A stretch of DNA of 64,000 nt from Fasciolopsis buskii. Lineage: Eukaryota > Platyhelminthes > Trematoda > Plagiorchiida > Fasciolidae. A model generated the notes under the pieces. It was not told the origin of the DNA, made no database searches, and saw nothing but the letters and a program-made list of their open reading frames with translations. Location of the stretch: positions 219,881 to 283,880 of the forward strand of contig LUCM01010391.1 in the NCBI GenBank assembly GCA_008360955.1, read 5' to 3'. The position numbers and the translations under genes were made by a program. How positions within the stretch are numbered: the stretch's first letter is position 1; each line of letters begins with the position of its first letter. This document shows positions 59,602-64,000 of this stretch, piece by piece.

Positions 59602-62054
59602 GACTAAAGGCATTTTGAAGATACTCAGACAGGAAAATAAGCACGGGGATTCGTAAATGTCGGTCAAATATGAGCTGTGACTTTATCAATAAATTGGCTT
59701 TGGTTAGAATGTTTGGTAGCATGGCTGCAACATGGCAAACTGTTCGAAGCAGGCTGCATGACGTCAGCGTCAGCCAGTAGCTTTGAGAACATTACGCAAC
59801 ACATTTCTACAACTGACTGACCACCTTCGGATTCCACCTTTTGCACACAAACCTTGGGCAATTCGGTCAACCTTAAACTCAGAAAACGTCGAGCCTCGGG
59901 TTTGAGCCTGAGCTTTCCAGTCGGAAGGAGTGTGTCATATTACTGCACCACCAGCTCCCGACCAAACTAATTAGAATTACCGAATTAAGTTTGTTCAGAT
60001 ATTGGCCTCAGTGAAAGCCAGAGATGCAAAATCATTTGAAAACTAACGGTGATTACTCGTGCTCCTAGTGACCGTTGCAATAAGACCCACTTATCAGGTA
60101 GGTAGGTAGGAAAGGGTTACTGGTGGGCGAACGAAAAGGCTATTATCAACCAGTCACTATGCTCAACCATCCATAGTTCAAAAGCACGATGCCCTCAGTA
60201 CTACTGGAACAAGAAAGACAAATTCAAATTCAAAACCTAATTCACCCCGAGCGATAGGCCTTCAGCACAGAACACACTGGCATGTGTCTGTGTCTACCAG
60301 TTGGTAAATGAAATTTTACATGTCATAAAAGCACCAGGTATTGAAGTTGTTACGGAAATATTGGTAAACTCTAACCTAGACAATGGACAGACGAACACGA
60401 TTAGAAAACAATGATTATTTTGACTTATTGTTCATGGATCTTTGGACCGAACGACGTAAGAAGCGTATCAAACAATCGATGTTTTTATTGTGAATGGGAT
60501 AATATTAGTAACAACGTTGCTGGTATATGTTGTCATTTGCCAACTTTCCCAGTACCGTGTGTAACGTGCACCTTGTACAGCCATAATCAGTGAGAACAGA
60601 CTATTTCTCCAGACATGCAGAGGCTTGCCGGTCATAACTACGGTGAAAAACAATGCTTCAATAGCAGGAATCGAATTAAATTCAGAAACCGGTCCCCAGA
60701 ACAACAAAACCTGTACAAGAAGCCAAATCTCGAACATGAGAGAAAGCATCCCTAAAACTGGAGGGTGGTTAAAGTATTTTGATTGCTATGTTAACTTGAA
60801 TATCTGCAAAAGTTCAGACAGGTGCATGGCTGGTCGTTTTATTTTCCTCAAGTGTTTAGATTTGGTCAAAGATAGTTAGGCTGTGGTTTAAAGGAAATTT
60901 TTGCGGTGTTAGGAACGCGTAGTTCTCCGAAATGGGACTGTGTATTTATTTCCGCGAATCGGGGAGACCGCACTCTGTTAATTGGGCTATGTCCTCGTGG
61001 AGATAACATAAATACACAGGATATGGTCTGTGGGCATAAAATAAAACCAATTTAATAGTTAATCTCATTCACACAGATTCACCGTCCGAATGGCCGCATA
61101 GAGCACATGTGCATACTGATTTTTGAACCTAATGTTGTCAGATGAATGTAATACAACGGGAACAGTTTACGCTTGTGAAAGCAACGGCTGCGAGAGCATG
61201 AAAATAAAACATCTCTGATGGTTTGTGATTTATGGGTGAGACGGTAGCTCAGTTGACTCGAGTAATCGCATTCACATGCACAAGGAAAGAAAGTACTCGG
61301 TACACATAACATTTGTTACAGTTTTATTCCACATAGGAAAAAATACAAAGCTTGGATCATCTTGTCAGGGCGGGTTAGGAATATGCATTTGTTACCAAAA
61401 GGTTTATGGACACTTACGGGGGCGGGAAGCGGGGATAGGCTGGTTCTAAATGATTGAACTGAAATGATACTGAAAGATTCGAATGTCCGTGACAGTCTGA
61501 ATCTCGTTAGCCTACTCCGACTTAGATATTGTTCGCCGCGGCAGATCTATCGCAGGCTTCAATTTTGTCGGCTGTTCTGTCCGCTGGTCAACAGTTTGCA
61601 ACAACATAAAAGAAGCGGACTGAAAATGGAATAAAGCGGAACCTTAACCTCTCAAATCAAATCTAAGATGGGCTGGCGCCTAATATGATTGCTTGTCGCA
61701 TCCAGACTGGACAACGTGTTTTACAGCTCATCCATGTTCGCATCAAGTACAAACTCAACGGTATTCAGTTGATTCTGAAAATCTTGAGTGATCTAAGATT
61801 TGGTTAGATCTCAAATACGACTGCAGTTTATCAACTATGTTTGATGAACTCAAACGTTTATATTGTTAGAAAAAGATACCTTTAGCAGCCCCATGCTGAT
61901 TAACTGGAAAACGACAGGATATATATGGCTCCCCATTTCAACAACTCATAAGAATACAAAAGTCCGGTGACTTCTACTTCCTGTTCCAAATGGTCCTAAC
62001 AGAGTAGAATTAGGATTACTGAATTCTAAACGTTGCATTATTGAATTTTAAGAA

Positions 62055-62417
62055 TCATTTTCCATACGAAATCGTGATATTATCCAAAGGTAGGGATATT
62101 TTGCCTCCGTCTTGGTAATGCTCAAAGCACCGCGCTTTGGAAGCATTTCGTATTCTTCCAAAGATCCACGATTTTTGAGTTTTGGTGGAAATATTGGAGG
62201 ATGAGTATTCATTGCGTTCTAACAATGCTTGTTCTTCGAGTTTTGAACCTGTGCCTCGCTCAACATTCTTCCCAAGTATTTCTGGACCGTTGTTTGCTCT
62301 AGCCTCTTGGTTGAGAAATGCAAAAAGCTCGCCGTTTGTTGTGCATTTGATAATAACCTTCGACCACTTCGACGGAATTGAATGGAGGATTGCGCCAGCA
62401 GTTGCGTTAAAGATCAT
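62055..62417 (-). CDS. Hypothetical ORF inside DNAH6 intron 1
   Basis: A 120-codon ATG-initiated frame, same strand as DNAH6, with A at -3 (accATGa). It begins with a short hydrophobic run (IFNATAGAILHSIPS), then SKWSKVIIKCTTNGELFAFL, and a polar, charged C-terminal half (LEEQALLERNEYSSSNIST). No family is recognised and it does not match dynein. It may be a chance frame, a cryptic exon or a retrocopy fragment. Confidence 0.25.
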   Translation of the reverse strand: MIFNATAGAILHSIPSKWSKVIIKCTTNGELFAFLNQEARANNGPEILGKNVERGTGSKLEEQALLERNEYSSSNISTKTQKSWIFGRIRNASKARCFEHYQDGGKISLPLDNITISYGK

Positions 62418-62529
62418 GGTTCAGAACCTGATTTTTATGAATACAGAAATTTCCAAAACTGAAGATCACGAGTGAAATTCTTCAAAAACTACCATTTCGC
62501 AAGAATTTCATCTGCACATGCAAACTTAC

Positions 62530-62944
62530 CGTTTTCTAAAATTGTCACTGGAAAGTCCGGTGATGGGTAACTTGTCAACCACAGTCGAAAATCTTTGTGT
62601 GTATTTTGCGGGACAATCACTTCTTCGCAGATCTTTTCCAGTGCCGGCATCCAGCTGACAGCCAAGTGACAATTTTGCAAAACAATCCAACTACCGTCCT
62701 GGATAGCGCTTTCAATCATATTAGCCGCGATCGGGCCTTGACCTTGACCCAGTGAGATTGTTTGAATTCTTTCCCCACTGTAGCCCATGTCGGCACCAAA
62801 TCGGATCAGAGCGTTCATTGGGTCCGCACCGGGTGAGAGGACAAAAATCAACGGTGAACAGTTATTGGAATCAGCAAACGAGCCTGCCAAATCGAACGTC
62901 GGGGGTTCGATGAATGTGCTTCCCATATGTACCACAATGAAATC
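62530..62944 (-). CDS. DNAH6: DNAH6 exon 1 (first recognised), AAA6 region
   Basis: Visible residues 1-138 plus one base. It reads [51 protein letters not shown] and [21 protein letters not shown], the diagnostic dynein AAA6 run. Acceptor (minus) cgcag|gatttc, donor aaaacg|gtaagt. The preceding family sequence (KVVFA...) was not found between 62945 and 64000, so the next upstream exon is probably outside the window. Confidence 0.93.
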
Positions 62945-64000
62945 CTGCGTAGGTGCAGACGTGTAGAAACCAAATAGACAAATTGGAACAATTTAAAACA
63001 CGGCGATACTCCTTCGGAAGGAATGACAGATATTTAATGTGTTCATTCACTTTAGAAAAAATATGTCAAATTCAAGTAGCAAGATCCTGATTACTGTATC
63101 TACACCTCTACATTTTGGTCTAAATCGTGGGTCTGTTTCATGTTCCTCGTGGTAGTTCCTTTATCAGGCCGCTGGAATTAGTCTGGATGCATATATATTC
63201 CACAGATTGGTACTCCAGACAAATCACGCACCAGTCGTGCAGTTGTACACCACCAGTCATGTTCATGCTGCGCTGCTGACAGTTTCGCGCACTCGCACAC
63301 TTGTACATCGGTGTGCACACGCGTACATTTGCACACCCGTGCTCTGTGTACGTAAAGCATTACCTATAACGAATGACAATTCAACGATCAGCGAGATCGG
63401 AAGTGTCCACGATTTGGTCATCGATTGATAATGCCTGTGACAGGCTGTTATGACCTCAGAGAAGCTGCGAGGGCATAGGACGCCAGGACTGATTGTCAGG
63501 TCTGCGAATGATGCCAAGAAAAATAAAACGCAACGGTAGTTTCAGAGCCAGAACAGCAAGACAATTTTAATGGAATCTTAAAGCAAAATACGACGCCTAT
63601 TCCATAAGCCACTGGAATGACCCTTGTTAGCTACACCGAGAAAAAAACGTACCATATCGTCGTGGCTTCTTGATCTCTTCAAGTGTTTCTTTTATTATGC
63701 CACCCCCTTTCATAATTTGTCTATTAGCTTCTCTCATAACCCGATTTCACAGTTCATCATAATCTGCTGTCTTAGATCGCACAAGGACCGACGAGATTTA
63801 CTCAAAGTGGTCATAAATTAACTGGCTAAAACGAATTTCATTAAATAATCGAAATACATCGCACCTGCTGACCAAACCGAATACCCCGGATCCAGGCGAA
63901 TATTGGAGACAAATCAAAAATGCCCTGCACGTACTGGTTGATGTGACGAATTTCAGTCTGATTTATGCGTGTGTATACTTACGCGAATATGATACAGATA
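62945..64000. other. Right edge, probably DNAH6 intron
   Basis: No exon matching the dynein sequence expected before FIEPP was found. The stretch includes a GT/AC-rich region (63260-63350) and an exon-like block at 63868-63960 that does not read as dynein. Confidence 0.4.

Larger units (their letters stand above)
55822..62529. other. DNAH6 intron 1, mostly unassigned
   Basis: 6708 bases. Apart from the CA and TA microsatellites, the tRNA-like head near 57350, and the two open frames noted at 57528-57899 (plus) and 62055-62417 (minus), I see no recognisable feature. Confidence 0.45.
34677..62944 (-). other. DNAH6: Gene span: axonemal dynein heavy chain (DNAH6-like), last 9 exons
   Basis: Axonemal dynein heavy chains are AAA+ motors of the ciliary and flagellar inner arms that drive beating. 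Nine exons join with GT-AG borders and exact phases into 671 codons plus TAG, covering late AAA6 and the C-terminal domain. Signature pieces include [135 protein letters not shown] and CQLDD. The exact strings ITKDNQET and VLRQELIRFNRLT fit DNAH6 best; DNAH3, 7 and 12 are the alternatives. Introns are 6708, 1311, 1969, 7022, 1398, 2795, 1987 and 3062 bases. The motor core lies beyond the right edge. Confidence 0.9.

Noticed and set aside
61225..61290. tRNA-like gacggtagctcagttgactcg
   Set aside because: It resembles a D-arm/A box, but no B box or cloverleaf follows at the right spacing.
63868..63960. Exon-like minus-strand block (QYVQGIFDLSPIFAWIRG) with AG and GT borders at the right edge
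   Set aside because: It does not match the dynein sequence that should precede exon 1, and no other family is recognised. Kept out of the gene model.

Overview
This is a stretch of a repeat-rich animal nuclear genome, most probably a digenean fluke (parasitic flatworm). The evidence is long introns (0.9-9 kb) with GT-AG borders, roughly mid-40s percent GC, dense decayed retroelements of types typical of flukes (RTE-like LINEs, a Ty3/gypsy element of the kind known from Clonorchis as CsRn1, tRNA-derived SINEs), and no bacterial-style gene packing. The species cannot be fixed from the sequence alone.

Two real host genes carry the window, and they converge tail to tail. Gene 1 (plus strand, 6187-30920) is the 3' part of a NELF-B (COBRA1) gene, a subunit of the negative elongation factor that pauses RNA polymerase II. 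Seven exons join with perfect phase and give 1101 residues plus stop. The conserved core is recognisable, but it is swollen by Ala-, Pro-, Ser- and acidic-rich insertions and a long Ser/Gly/Pro tail, so this part alone is about twice the length of the whole human protein (about 580 residues). The N-terminal exons lie left of the window or are too diverged to see. Gene 2 (minus strand, 62944 down to 34677) is the 3' end of an axonemal dynein heavy chain, best matched to DNAH6. Nine exons join in phase and give the last 671 residues (late AAA6 region and C-terminal domain), ending in ...CQLDD and a TAG stop. Upstream exons lie beyond the right edge or were not recognised in the last kilobase.

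Layout: 1-6.1 kb holds repeats and a nearly full-length decayed RTE-like LINE; 6.2 kb is the first visible NELF-B exon; 6.4-15.5 kb is a 9 kb intron packed with an inverted LINE copy, a Tc1/mariner transposase relic, a SINE, a dead gypsy element and a palindromic miniature element in a TA microsatellite; 15.5-30.9 kb holds the remaining NELF-B exons, with introns carrying SINEs, a second LINE class (CR1/Jockey-like, minus strand) and an LTR-element leader; 30.9-34.7 kb is the intergenic gap between the two 3' ends; 34.7-62.9 kb is DNAH6 with its repeat-filled introns; 63-64 kb shows nothing firm.

The two genes have unrelated jobs (transcriptional pausing; ciliary and flagellar beating), and nothing suggests they work together. 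I found no CRISPR array, operon, toxin or viral gene, and no convincing new biological system. The points most worth following are the expanded NELF-B, an insertion in the dynein C-terminal domain, the inverted LINE pair around a NELF-B exon, the 57-bp palindromic element, and a Penelope/hammerhead-like hairpin.
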